Below, piece after piece: positions 17,453 through 26,532 of a stretch of 47,580 nucleotides of DNA. The position numbers and the translations under genes are program-made. The DNA comes from Lachnospiraceae bacterium (lineage in GTDB: Bacteria > Bacillota > Clostridia > Lachnospirales > Lachnospiraceae). The stretch spans positions 1 to 47,580 of the forward strand of contig JAGAQG010000038.1 of NCBI GenBank assembly GCA_017622875.1, read 5' to 3'. The notes below the pieces were generated by a model. The model was not told where the DNA came from. It made no database searches and saw only the letters and a list, made by a program, of their open reading frames with translations. Numbering within the stretch: position 1 is the first letter of the stretch; the number at the start of each line of letters is the position of its first letter.

Positions 17453-17536
17453 AAATCCTTTCCAAAATACGCGGGAGGCATTGATTCATCGGACAATACC
17501 CATCGGTCTTTTCCCCTCCGGAAAGACTCGGATTTG
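17452..17536 (-). promoter_or_regulatory. Candidate Moco-type riboswitch in the moaC operon leader
   Basis: An 85-nt element closed by CAAATCC/GGATTTG. It contains a GTCTTTCC/GGGAAAAGAC stem-loop and a GTATTG/CAATGC stem flanked by CGATGGG and CCTCCCGCG. The compact multi-stem form, and its position upstream of eight molybdenum cofactor and molybdate transport genes with a downstream terminator, point to a Moco (or tungsten-cofactor) riboswitch. I could not match it to the published consensus base by base. Confidence 0.6.
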
Positions 17537-17550
17537 CTTTTACTTTGTTT

Positions 17551-17579
17551 ATTATATAACAATCTATTCATAAATACAA
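17551..17579 (-). promoter_or_regulatory. Promoter of the moaC-mod operon
   Basis: On the minus strand TTGTAT and TATAAT are separated by 17 nt. Transcription would start near 17544, just ahead of the riboswitch-like element. Its -35 box directly abuts the -35 box of the divergent selC promoter. Confidence 0.75.
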
Positions 17580-17608
17580 TTGAATAATCTTATGCTTTTT
17601 GATATAAT
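17580..17608 (+). promoter_or_regulatory. Promoter of selC
   Basis: TTGAAT and TATAAT are separated by 17 nt; the predicted start is about 7 nt ahead of the tRNA-Sec gene. The two divergent -35 hexamers touch with no base between. Confidence 0.8.
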
Positions 17609-17621
17609 TTCTATGTTATAT

Positions 17622-17719
17622 GGGCGTGGAAGGGTAACTGGTGTGCCCCCTGGTCTTCAAAACCTGTGTTGGGCGTTAAGAGCGTCCTGGGTGGGTTCGA
17701 TTCCCACACACGTCCGCCA
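17622..17719 (+). tRNA. selC: Selenocysteine tRNA (UCA anticodon)
   Basis: A 98-nt gene with encoded CCA, an extended acceptor region (GGGCGTGG with ACACGTCC, last pair imperfect), anticodon loop CTTCAAA with TCA at 17657-17659, a long variable arm (17667-17691) and the T-arm GTGGGTTCGATTCCCAC. The length and long variable arm are typical of bacterial tRNA-Sec. It inserts selenocysteine at UGA with SelA and SelB, both encoded 18-21 kb to the right; the client fdhF is also here. One mismatch is seen in the anticodon stem. Confidence 0.95.
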
Positions 17720-17795
17720 AAAAGAATCTTCTATGATCTTTATGGTTCCCAAAAAAGCATCTTGGTAATTTCTTATACACAAAGGGGGAATATTA

Positions 17796-18551
17796 ATGAA
17801 TTATGAAGATGTGCAGAAAGTGTCAAACGCTGCAAAAGCGAAGATCACACTTTTAAACAATCACTTTGGAAAATACTTCATGCGTGCAATTATGGCTGGC
17901 TTCTTTATTATCGCAGCAATGATCTTTTCCAATGTAGTCGGAAATATCTTTTCCGGCGAATCTCCAGCCTGGGGGAAATTTTTAAGCGCCTGTGTTTTCG
18001 CGCTGGCAGTGCTCTTGATTTCCATGATCGGCGGAGAACTCTTTACCGGCAATAACTTTGTTATGGCCTTTGGGGCCTTCGACAAAAAGGTAAGCTGGAA
18101 AGATGTATGCAAGGTATGGGGCGTAAGCTACGTGGGTAACTTTGTAGGATGTGCGATTCTTGGTCTCATCTTTGTCCTTGCAGGTGCAGCAGGAACTGCA
18201 GATTATTACGCAGCTTTTATTCCAAACAAGCTTGCACTTTCAGCCAGTACAATGTTCTTTAGAGCAATCCTCTGTAACTTCTTTGTGTGTCTTGGTGTAC
18301 TTTGCGGCATCAAATTAAAAGAAGAATCAGCGAAAGTTCCTATGATCATTCTCTGCATCGCAGCATTCGTTATCAGCGGATTTGAACACTGTGTTGCAAA
18401 TATGGGGAATTTCTTTGTAGCCTACCTGCTCGTACCAGGATTATCACTTGGCGCAATGCTTCGCAGTATGGTCATCGTGACCCTTGGAAACATTGTCGGT
18501 GGTGCACTGGCTCTGGCATGGCCGCTTAGAAAAATGAGTATGGATAACTAA
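17796..18551 (+). CDS. Formate/nitrite transporter family channel
   Basis: A 251-residue FNT-family pentameric channel with six hydrophobic segments. The omega-loop motif GELFTGNN (80-87) and the central pore histidine in FEHCVANM (H198) are present. Its context beside selC and the formate dehydrogenase cluster suggests formate movement across the membrane rather than nitrite. AAAGGGGG precedes the ATG. No terminator separates it from selC 76 nt upstream, so the tRNA and the channel may share a transcript. Confidence 0.9.
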   Translation: MNYEDVQKVSNAAKAKITLLNNHFGKYFMRAIMAGFFIIAAMIFSNVVGNIFSGESPAWGKFLSACVFALAVLLISMIGGELFTGNNFVMAFGAFDKKVSWKDVCKVWGVSYVGNFVGCAILGLIFVLAGAAGTADYYAAFIPNKLALSASTMFFRAILCNFFVCLGVLCGIKLKEESAKVPMIILCIAAFVISGFEHCVANMGNFFVAYLLVPGLSLGAMLRSMVIVTLGNIVGGALALAWPLRKMSMDN

Positions 18552-18576
18552 ATAAATTTATACATACACAAAGCTT

Positions 18577-18604
18577 GAGGGCATCACGAACATGTGATGC
18601 CCTC
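18577..18604. terminator. Convergent hairpin terminator
   Basis: GAGGGCATCAC and GTGATGCCCTC form an 11-bp perfect stem with a 6-nt loop between the rightward FNT gene and the leftward antiporter operon. U-tracts are short on both sides, but the position suits a bidirectional terminator. Confidence 0.7.
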
Positions 18605-18615
18605 TTATAATTGAA

Positions 18616-20472
18616 TTAATGCATTAACAAATATACAATTGTCAAAATTAGTCCGATGCATGCCAGCAAAAGTCCAAAGGACAAGCTGGAACCAACCAGA
18701 CGCATATTGTCAACTTTCTTATCATAATGCTCATGCAGGCTCTGTACAAAGCTGTTTACCGATTTTTCTGTAGTTTCTCTATAGACAGTTCCTTTCAGAT
18801 AAGCCACTGCCCTCTCTGACAGACCATCTGCCCCTCTTGATACTGCTTCCAGAGCTTTTAACATCCCTTCCACCGTACACCACTGAGTAAGAAAACCATC
18901 CACGACTCTTGAACCTGCTCCCAGCACTTTCAGGAATGCAAAAATAATCCTTGTAAAAGCAGCTTCAATATCCAGCCACTTCGGCCACAGATCCACATAT
19001 TTTCCGTTCCGAACAAATACTTTTCGAACCACAAACACATAGACAAGAATACCGATGCAGATTGAAATCAAACCACCCTTTAAATTTGTCCATGTAAAAT
19101 AATATACAGAATGCTCCATAGATCCGCTTCTCATAAATCCCATGACGGCATCTGCCATTTTATCCATGGTTCCTCCTGGGAAAAATCCCATGAGTGGAAG
19201 TACCACAGCTGCACATCCGATTACGATTCTGCTCAGTGGTGACATATAGCTTGTCATGGCATCATATTCTGCCTGCTTTGTCGGATGTTCTTCAATGAAC
19301 AGACAAATGAACAGTTTCAGCATATATGCAACTGTCAGTCCGCCGCTGATTAAGAAAATCCACTCGATGCTCTTAAACAGCCATACATTTCCACCAGTCT
19401 CTGCCAGCACTGCAATGTATTCCACAATAGATTCATGAAGCAGTGTCTTGCTCACATAACCATTCCACAACGGCATACCGCCAATTCCAAGAGCTCCCAT
19501 CAAAAAGCAGCCCATTAAAAATGGTTTCTTTCGTCCAAATCCTCTCACATCATTTAACTCCAATGCGTGAAGATTCATATAAACCACACCCGCGCAGTTA
19601 AATAACAATAATTTGATCAGCGAATGATTTACCATATGAAGGAACGTTCCTCTCACTGCTAATGCATTTTCTCCTCCTAAAAAGCACTGCATTCCCACAC
19701 CGATTAAAATAAACCCAATCTGTGATACCGAAGAACATGCCAATGTGCGCTTTAAGTTCACTGAAAATACCGCCAGCACTGCACCGGCGACCATTCCCAA
19801 AACGCCCAAAGCCAAAATCACACTTCCCCAGATAAAATTATGGACAAACACTTCTGCCGTCAACACCAGAATTCCAAACACACCACATTTGGTAAGAATT
19901 CCTGAAAGCAATGCACTTGCCGGTGCCGGTGCTACCGGATGAGCCTTTGGAAGCCAGAAATGTAACGGAAACATTCCCGCTTTTGCACCAAATCCAAACA
20001 GCATCAAAAATCCTGCCGCATAAATCTGCGCGGATTTTTCGTCCCATACAGACTGTACCGCAGTATAAAGCTCGTCCATTCGAAGCGTTCCAACTGCTGA
20101 CTGCATTAAGAACAATCCCATTAGCATTACCATACCGCCAATAACTGCAATCGCAAGATAAGTCACCCCTGCTTTTAATGCAGCCTCTGTCTCTTCCTGT
20201 GCTACCCATACATAGGAACTGAGCGACATGATCTCAAAGAAAATAAACATTGTCATAAAGTCTGCGGAGAGAAAAACTCCCAAAGTCGCAAACATGGTCA
20301 GAATCAAAAAACCATAATATCTTGCCTTATGACTGTAATGTGCAAAATACTCTTTGGAGAACAACAGGCTGACGCTCCACATAAACAAAGCGATGCAGCA
20401 ATAAATCAGGCGGAAACCGTCCAGCTTAAAATAAAAGCCCTGACCGCAGATATTTAAAATTTCATATGTCAT
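18616..20472 (-). CDS. NuoL/MrpA-like antiporter subunit
   Basis: A 618-residue polytopic protein of the proton_antipo_M family. The TM5 glutamate in FFEIMSLSSYV, the TM7-8 motif GAKAGMFPLHFWLPKAHPVAPAPASALLSG and a later lysine-bearing TM12 are all visible. The extra C-terminal 170 residues include an amphipathic stretch and a last helix, resembling NuoL/MrpA-type subunits. I chose the ATG at 20472, behind AAGGGGG; the longer frame overlaps the upstream gene. It is last of four such paralogues. Confidence 0.85.
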   Translation of the reverse strand: MTYEILNICGQGFYFKLDGFRLIYCCIALFMWSVSLLFSKEYFAHYSHKARYYGFLILTMFATLGVFLSADFMTMFIFFEIMSLSSYVWVAQEETEAALKAGVTYLAIAVIGGMVMLMGLFLMQSAVGTLRMDELYTAVQSVWDEKSAQIYAAGFLMLFGFGAKAGMFPLHFWLPKAHPVAPAPASALLSGILTKCGVFGILVLTAEVFVHNFIWGSVILALGVLGMVAGAVLAVFSVNLKRTLACSSVSQIGFILIGVGMQCFLGGENALAVRGTFLHMVNHSLIKLLLFNCAGVVYMNLHALELNDVRGFGRKKPFLMGCFLMGALGIGGMPLWNGYVSKTLLHESIVEYIAVLAETGGNVWLFKSIEWIFLISGGLTVAYMLKLFICLFIEEHPTKQAEYDAMTSYMSPLSRIVIGCAAVVLPLMGFFPGGTMDKMADAVMGFMRSGSMEHSVYYFTWTNLKGGLISICIGILVYVFVVRKVFVRNGKYVDLWPKWLDIEAAFTRIIFAFLKVLGAGSRVVDGFLTQWCTVEGMLKALEAVSRGADGLSERAVAYLKGTVYRETTEKSVNSFVQSLHEHYDKKVDNMRLVGSSLSFGLLLACIGLILTIVYLLMH

Positions 20473-20486
20473 AATGGTTCCCCCTT

Positions 20487-21965
20487 CTATAAGTTTCCAT
20501 AAGCAATGGCTTTGATAACATTCACCAATGGTCTGGAGAAAAGTCCCAGACAGATAAGCATACATGCAAATACAAGAATTGGAAGCTTCATTTTCCAGTT
20601 CGGATCTCTGTCTTTTTCAGAAAACGTATTTGTGCAGGTCTTTCGCGGGAACCATGCTTTTAAAATAATTACCCCCATATAGATCGCAGTCATAAAGGCT
20701 GAATATAAAAGCACGCCCATTGCCGCATAACCCAGAGGATTTTCACTCATCAGCGCCGCTGTTCCAATGTTCCATTTACTGATAAAACCTGCCATCGGCG
20801 GAATTCCTGCAAGAGAAATACCTGCAATTGTAAAGCATCCAAAGATCACGGGCATTTTTCGTCCCAGACCTTCAATTTCCGCCAGATAGTTTCTGTCCGT
20901 CTGATGCATGACCGCACCGACACAGAAAAATCCGCAGATCTTCATAAATGCATGCATAACAAGATGGGAAACCGCACCGATCATTCCAAGCGGTGTCATC
21001 ATCGTCGCGCCAAGCAAAATATAAGACAGGTTACTGATCGTTGAATAAGCAAGTCTTCTTTTCAGATGAATTTCCTTTACTGCCATAGTCGACGCATAAA
21101 GAATCGTAAGCATAGCCATTGCCATAACGACATATTGCGCCCAGGTACCGCGCAGGAAATCTGCACCATAGCTATAATAAATAATTCGGATAATTGCAAA
21201 CGCTCCGGATTTTACGACTGCTACCGCATGAAGCAGGGCAGTAACTGGTGTTGGCGCCACACTGGCCCTTGGAAGCCATCCATGGAATGGGAACAAAGCA
21301 GCCTTTACCCCAAATCCGCAAAATGCAAGTAAAAACATTGTCAGTACCCAGTTTGGATGTGCACTGACCTTCTCCATATCGAGCACGCCGCCAAGCACAA
21401 AATTTGTCGTATCTCCAAAGATCGTCAGGCAGATAATTGATAAAAATGCAAATGCGGCTCCGCCAAGTGAATAATACAGATACATTCTGCTGGCACGAAT
21501 TGCCTTTTTATGCATTGGATGCATGACAAGGTAAACTGTTACCAATGTCAAAAGTTCGTAAAAGAAATACAGGGTCAGGATATTTCCCGCAAAGGCAATT
21601 CCCAGGGTCACCCCATAAGTCATGATATAAAATCCGAAAAATACATGTCGTCTTTTTTCATCATGAGACATATATTCAAAAGCATACAGATTTGCAAGCG
21701 GCCACAGAAATGCCACCAGCCCTGCAAAAATGCATCCTAATCCGTCCAGTTTCAGGATAATACGCAAATTTCCTGTCAGTTGGAACAAAAGAATTTCCTC
21801 TTCCGGTCTATGAAATACCAACGTCCAAACAAGGATACTGGTTAAAACAGTCAAAATTTCACAGATGACCTGAAGCCTTTTGTATTCCAGATCTTTTGCC
21901 AAAAACAGTGCTGCTCCGCCAAGCAGGGGAATCAGAACCGCAATTATTAAAAAAACAGAATTCAT
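20487..21965 (-). CDS. NuoM/N-like (MrpD-type) antiporter subunit
   Basis: A 492-residue membrane protein with about 14 helices. FFYELLTLVTVYLV carries the TM5 glutamate; GVKAALFPFHGWLPRASVAPTPVTALLHAVAVVKSG carries the lysines of TM7-8 and the broken-helix motif. The substitution of AHPVAPAPASA by ASVAPTPVTA distinguishes it from its neighbours. AGGGGAG precedes the ATG. It would be one ion-translocating channel in the module. Confidence 0.85.
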   Translation of the reverse strand: MNSVFLIIAVLIPLLGGAALFLAKDLEYKRLQVICEILTVLTSILVWTLVFHRPEEEILLFQLTGNLRIILKLDGLGCIFAGLVAFLWPLANLYAFEYMSHDEKRRHVFFGFYIMTYGVTLGIAFAGNILTLYFFYELLTLVTVYLVMHPMHKKAIRASRMYLYYSLGGAAFAFLSIICLTIFGDTTNFVLGGVLDMEKVSAHPNWVLTMFLLAFCGFGVKAALFPFHGWLPRASVAPTPVTALLHAVAVVKSGAFAIIRIIYYSYGADFLRGTWAQYVVMAMAMLTILYASTMAVKEIHLKRRLAYSTISNLSYILLGATMMTPLGMIGAVSHLVMHAFMKICGFFCVGAVMHQTDRNYLAEIEGLGRKMPVIFGCFTIAGISLAGIPPMAGFISKWNIGTAALMSENPLGYAAMGVLLYSAFMTAIYMGVIILKAWFPRKTCTNTFSEKDRDPNWKMKLPILVFACMLICLGLFSRPLVNVIKAIAYGNL

Positions 21966-21976
21966 AATCTTCTCCC

Positions 21977-23284
21977 CTATACAAGACTGTTTGCAAGCTG
22001 TGTCAAAAATTCAATGATTCCTGATGACAAGATTCCAAGAAGCAGAGTCAGTACAGCCAAAACCACCATTGGAATTGTCATATTGAGTCCTGCTTCACAC
22101 TTTTCAGGAGCTTTTATGTCATATTCCTTACCCGGTAAAAATCCCTGTACTACTACCGGGAATAAATAGCCTGCAGTAAGCAGGGCGCTCAGTAAAAGCA
22201 CCACCGGACCTGCCCAGGAGAATCCGCCAATTTCTGAAGCCAATGCTCCATTCGCCAGATACCATTTACTAAAGAAACCGGAAAACGGTGGAATACCAAC
22301 TAAAGAAAGGGCTGCAAACCCAAAGCATCCTAAAGTAACCGGCATCTGTCGTCCGATTTCTCTAAGCTCCGTTACTCTGATCTTTCCGGTCTGGTGAATG
22401 ATAGATCCTGCACCTAAGAACAGCAGATTCTTAGCCACTGCATGAAAGATTACGTGTAACATTGCGCCCACAAATCCCAGTGGATGCAGGGTGGATAAAC
22501 CAAATAAAATATATGAAATCTGGCTGACTGTAGAATATGCCAGTCTTTTTTTCAAAACCTTTTCTTCATAAGCTCTGACAGACCCCATAACAACGGTCAA
22601 AAGAGTCAATACCATCCACGCAGTCTGTACCCAGCTTCCTCTAAGTACCTCCGGACCAACCACATAAAATACCACTCGGATAATGGCAAGCACACCGGAT
22701 TTTGCAATGATACCGGAAAGCACTGCGCTGGCTGGTGCAGGAGCCACCGGATGGGCAATCGGCAGCCACGCATGAAGCGGGAACATACCGGCTTTTGCAC
22801 CAAAGCCGATCAGCATCAGAAATACTCCTGCCAAAACCAGACCGCCATGGGACAGCTCTGCCGCCACAATACTTCCTCCTGCCACGAAATCTATCGTTGG
22901 TGCATACTGCGACAACACAAATATTCCAAACAGTGACATAAACGCGCCTGCAATGGAATAATATAAATATTTCATCGCAGCGGAAACGGATTCTTCTTTC
23001 ATTTCATGAAGGATTAACGGTACACTGGTTAAGGTCATTAATTCATAAAATAAATACATGGTAATTAAATTTGCGGAAAAATCTAATCCCATCAACACAA
23101 AATATACAAGAATGTAGAAAAATGCATATCTCTTTTTATGCTCATCATGTTCCATATATCCAAAGGAATAAATTCCTGTCAGAATCCACATGACTGTCGT
23201 AATCGCTGCAAAGATCAAAGAAAGCTCATCTGCCCGAAAGGCAATCTTTAAATTCTCCGTCAGCTGTAATAATGTAAACTCCAT
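21977..23284 (-). CDS. NuoM/N-like (MrpD-type) antiporter subunit, short N-terminus
   Basis: A 435-residue paralogue of the neighbouring antiporter subunits. LFYELMTLTSV and GAKAGMFPLHAWLPIAHPVAPAPASAVLSGIIAKSG hold the translocation residues. It starts about 50 residues into the usual fold (no long leading helices), so it may lack the first two helices. I chose the ATG at 23284 because AGGAGGAAGG lies just upstream; the ATG comes 10 nt after the preceding stop codon. Confidence 0.82.
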   Translation of the reverse strand: MEFTLLQLTENLKIAFRADELSLIFAAITTVMWILTGIYSFGYMEHDEHKKRYAFFYILVYFVLMGLDFSANLITMYLFYELMTLTSVPLILHEMKEESVSAAMKYLYYSIAGAFMSLFGIFVLSQYAPTIDFVAGGSIVAAELSHGGLVLAGVFLMLIGFGAKAGMFPLHAWLPIAHPVAPAPASAVLSGIIAKSGVLAIIRVVFYVVGPEVLRGSWVQTAWMVLTLLTVVMGSVRAYEEKVLKKRLAYSTVSQISYILFGLSTLHPLGFVGAMLHVIFHAVAKNLLFLGAGSIIHQTGKIRVTELREIGRQMPVTLGCFGFAALSLVGIPPFSGFFSKWYLANGALASEIGGFSWAGPVVLLLSALLTAGYLFPVVVQGFLPGKEYDIKAPEKCEAGLNMTIPMVVLAVLTLLLGILSSGIIEFLTQLANSLV

Positions 23285-23294
23285 AACCTTCCTC

Positions 23295-24797
23295 CTAACC
23301 AAACATCTGCAGTCCGCGGGTAATCAAATCCACGATTGGCTGTGAGAAAACTCCAAGGGCAAAATTCAATGCGATAAAGAGCAGCAGCGAAAATGCTACC
23401 CACGGTTTTTCTCTCCAATGATGCCGTTCAAATTCCGGCTTTTCTTCCTCTGCCGGCGTATAGATTGTTACCACTGTATGGATAAAATAAATTGCATTTA
23501 AGATGGTGCTGACCGCCAATACCACCAATGTTAAAAATACCTTTTTGGGACTGGCTGACATCGCGGCGGTCGCAAACAGATATTTGGAAATAAATCCTGA
23601 AAGTGTCGGCAGACCTACCATGGAAAAGCTTCCCACCGCAAAGGCTACCCCTGCACTTCGATGGCGATATCCCGCTCCCCTAAGATCAGGAAACAGCTTA
23701 CTGCCACCCGATACATTGGAAAGACCTACCACAGAGATAAACAGCAGTGCCTTCGTTGCCGCATGATGCAGAATGTGATAAACCGCTGCCACATATCCCT
23801 GTTCTACACCCAGCCCAATACCCATATAAATATAGCCAATTTGGGCTACAGAAGAATAGGCAATCATTCTTCGGATATCTTTTTCCAAAATCGCGTTTAA
23901 GGAACCCATGATCATTCCTACCAGTCCAAATACAAATAACACATTCATCATTTTGCTGGTAACAATAAAATCAATTCCTACCACACGGTAAATAATCTTA
24001 ATCAGTAAAATAATATATGCTTTTGATACAAGTCCTGAAAGGACCGCACTCGCAGAAGCTGTAGAGTAACTGTAAGCATCCGGCATCCAGGAGTGGAACG
24101 GATAAAGACCGCTTTTAATTGCCAGACCGATAGACATCAGTACCAGAACAATCAGCACTGGCATATGATAGCTGTCTGTTGCAATAATTTTTGCCATCGC
24201 CTCTTTCGCCGGGCTCATCAGCAGATGCCCTGTCAATGTATAGAGAAGTGACAGACCGATCAAAAACAGACCGGAACCAATCAGGCTCATGACCATGTAT
24301 CTAAGCGCAGCTCCAAAGGTACGTCCTTTCTGTCTGATCATAATGAGCCCACAAGCTGCGATCGTATTGATTTCGACAAATACATACGCTGTAAACAAGT
24401 CATTTGTATAAATGATTGCAAGCAGAGAGCTCAGCAGCAAATCAATTAAAAGATAAAAAAGGTTCAGTTTTGTCGCTTCAATGTCTTCCTCTGTTCTATG
24501 ATAAGCCGATACCAGCGATAACAATAAGATCAGAGAAAATACAGTCGCTAAAACACCCTCTAAAATCCCGGCACGAATCTCATTTCCCCAAGGTGCGGGA
24601 AAGTGTCCCATCATATAGATAAAAGAAACGTTTGTCTGCATTGTATAAAAAAGTACACATGCAGACAGTATTGTTACAATGCTAACTGCTCCGATGCAAA
24701 GATTTCTTGCCTTTTTACCGCTTAAAACAGAAGTGATAATGCCTGAAAACATACAGATGATGATACTGAAAAAAGGGAAATTGCGGATAAAGTCCAT
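23295..24797 (-). CDS. mrpD: MrpD/MnhD (NuoN-like) antiporter subunit
   Basis: A 500-residue subunit with the TM5 glutamate in YVFVEINTIAACGL and the TM7-8 motif AIKSGLYPFHSWMPDAYSYSTASASAVLSGLVSK, closest of the four to MrpD/MbhH. It follows mrpC directly, the standard Mrp order. GAAGGAGGG precedes the ATG. Confidence 0.87.
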   Translation of the reverse strand: MDFIRNFPFFSIIICMFSGIITSVLSGKKARNLCIGAVSIVTILSACVLFYTMQTNVSFIYMMGHFPAPWGNEIRAGILEGVLATVFSLILLLSLVSAYHRTEEDIEATKLNLFYLLIDLLLSSLLAIIYTNDLFTAYVFVEINTIAACGLIMIRQKGRTFGAALRYMVMSLIGSGLFLIGLSLLYTLTGHLLMSPAKEAMAKIIATDSYHMPVLIVLVLMSIGLAIKSGLYPFHSWMPDAYSYSTASASAVLSGLVSKAYIILLIKIIYRVVGIDFIVTSKMMNVLFVFGLVGMIMGSLNAILEKDIRRMIAYSSVAQIGYIYMGIGLGVEQGYVAAVYHILHHAATKALLFISVVGLSNVSGGSKLFPDLRGAGYRHRSAGVAFAVGSFSMVGLPTLSGFISKYLFATAAMSASPKKVFLTLVVLAVSTILNAIYFIHTVVTIYTPAEEEKPEFERHHWREKPWVAFSLLLFIALNFALGVFSQPIVDLITRGLQMFG

Positions 24798-24798
24798 C

Positions 24799-25173
24799 TT
24801 AATGTCCCTCCTTCTGAATATGTCTTAAGATCTCATCCAGATTCAGCGTATGATACCTTTTATATAATCGAATCGTAAGGGCCAGCATCAATGCACTGAC
24901 GCTGACAGATACTACGATACCTGTCAGTACAAGACCGCTTGGCACAGGATTAATATACAGCGACGGGTCCGTATTCCCATTCACGATGATTGGCGCCATA
25001 CGTCCCTCAATATACCCCTGGGTGGCAAGCAGTAAATAAACTGCAGTATCCATAATATTCAAGCCAATAATTTTTTTAATCAGATTTTTCTGCAGCAGCA
25101 GATTTGTAAATCCGATTCCAAAAAGGATCACTGCTGTCACTGACTCATAATTTACCAATAAATTGCTTCCCAT
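24799..25173 (-). CDS. mrpC: MrpC/MnhC (NuoK-like) antiporter subunit
   Basis: A 124-residue protein with three hydrophobic segments, the NuoK fold. The core LIKKIIGLNIMDTAVYLLLATQGY and the loop NPVPSGLVLTGIVVSVSVSALMLAL are typical of MnhC. I chose the ATG at 25173 with GGGAGG upstream; the longer frame would run into the upstream gene. It would help carry ions in the membrane arm. Confidence 0.88.
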   Translation of the reverse strand: MGSNLLVNYESVTAVILFGIGFTNLLLQKNLIKKIIGLNIMDTAVYLLLATQGYIEGRMAPIIVNGNTDPSLYINPVPSGLVLTGIVVSVSVSALMLALTIRLYKRYHTLNLDEILRHIQKEGH

Positions 25174-25174
25174 T

Positions 25175-26215
25175 TTACATTCCTCCCTTTTTAAAGAGTG
25201 TATAAAATGCATACATTGTACAGGCAACGACCAGACCTACACAGATATTCAGTGGAAGGATCAGACCGCTGCTGATAATATCTCCGGCATTTCCCAATGG
25301 AATATGGCTTTCTAAATGATTTGCCCCTGTAAAGAACGAATAGCTTTTCGCAATACAATAAAAACTGAGGGCACATACAGTAACTCTTTTATAAGTTTTT
25401 TCATTAAAAAATCTCTGGGTCTTTTTATATCCAAATGCATTGACATGAAGAATCAGACCAGCCCCCATGATGGCACCGCCGGAAAAGCCGCCGCCCGGTG
25501 ACAAATGACCATTTACCAAAATATAAATTCCAAACATCAGAATCGCAGGAAACAGGATTTTCGCTGATGTCTGCAAAATCGTATCGCTGACCGGCTCAAA
25601 TTTTTCATCCTGAATGGCCTTTGCGGTCGTATCTGTTTTATCATCACGAAGCAGGATCAGTACGCAGGCTGCCGCGATAAAAAGCACACAGGATTCACCG
25701 AACGTATCAAAAGCACGATAATCAAGAATCATCCCTGTTACTGCATTGACCGCACCGGTTTCTTCAATAGATTTTTCCAGATATCGTTCGGACACCTCAT
25801 TATTATAAGGGTTGTCCGCATCACCGAATGCCGGAAGATTAGACACCATCAAAAGCAGTGCAAAAATAATGGCTGCACCCAGAGTAACGGCTGCACCTTT
25901 GTAAAATTTTCCAAATTGTTTCACCGCCGGACGGGAATTGATCTCTTTTGTCGTCTCATCCTGTTCGTCCGGATGCTCCTTCCCAATGGCACCAATACGT
26001 TTTAATGTAATAAAGAACAGCACACTGGTAACTCCTGCACCAACTGCCGCTTCCGTAATCGCCAGATCCGGCGACTCCAAAAGAACCCAGATAATCGACA
26101 TGATCAGGCTGTAGGACATAAAAATGACCACCGATACCAGAAGATTCTTAGAAAAGCTTACGAACAACGCACACAACACAAGGAAAATCAGTAAAATCAG
26201 TCTAAAGTTCTCCAT
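25175..26215 (-). CDS. Fused MbhD-MbhE-MnhB antiporter subunit
   Basis: A 346-residue protein joining three parts. Residues 1-75 resemble MbhD (DUF4040, NuoJ-like), about 95-190 resemble MbhE with an outer loop, and about 205-340 are MnhB, with the signature VNGHLSPGGGFSGGAIMGAG. In typical Mrp the first two parts are the C-terminus of MrpA; here they are fused to MrpB instead. The start overlaps mrpG by 14 nt. Confidence 0.8.
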   Translation of the reverse strand: MENFRLILLIFLVLCALFVSFSKNLLVSVVIFMSYSLIMSIIWVLLESPDLAITEAAVGAGVTSVLFFITLKRIGAIGKEHPDEQDETTKEINSRPAVKQFGKFYKGAAVTLGAAIIFALLLMVSNLPAFGDADNPYNNEVSERYLEKSIEETGAVNAVTGMILDYRAFDTFGESCVLFIAAACVLILLRDDKTDTTAKAIQDEKFEPVSDTILQTSAKILFPAILMFGIYILVNGHLSPGGGFSGGAIMGAGLILHVNAFGYKKTQRFFNEKTYKRVTVCALSFYCIAKSYSFFTGANHLESHIPLGNAGDIISSGLILPLNICVGLVVACTMYAFYTLFKKGGM

Positions 26216-26531
26216 ACTTTTTTACCTCACATTCCTCTTCCAGCTTCTTATTGGTGGATACCTCCATGCGGGCAATCAGATGACTGGATACCGGACCAGA
26301 AACCCAGAAAAATCCAACGATGATGATCATTTTTAACGCTTCAAAACCAAAGCCTTTCCAAATAATCAGCCCAATCATTGTAAGCAGAAGTCCAAAAGTA
26401 TCCGCTGTGGCAGCAGTGTGCATTCTGTTTAACACATATCGGAAACGGAACATCCCGAATACTGCCGATGCCATACAGAACACTCCGCAGAACATAAAAA
26501 TTGCAGCAATCATAAATCGAAACATTTCCAT
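26202..26531 (-). CDS. mrpG: MrpG/MnhG antiporter subunit
   Basis: A 109-residue, three-helix protein with the MnhG signature RMHTAATADTFGLLL (about residues 36-50), near the family consensus RxHAAxxADTLG. It contributes to assembly and ion flow of Mrp complexes. AAGGAGG precedes the ATG, just after the mrpF stop. Confidence 0.87.
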   Translation of the reverse strand: MEMFRFMIAAIFMFCGVFCMASAVFGMFRFRYVLNRMHTAATADTFGLLLTMIGLIIWKGFGFEALKMIIIVGFFWVSGPVSSHLIARMEVSTNKKLEEECEVKKYGEL

Positions 26532-26532
26532 C

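Noticed and set aside
17302-17571. An 89-residue leftward protein ahead of moaC
   Set aside because: It coincides with the structured leader and terminator, with no ribosome site.
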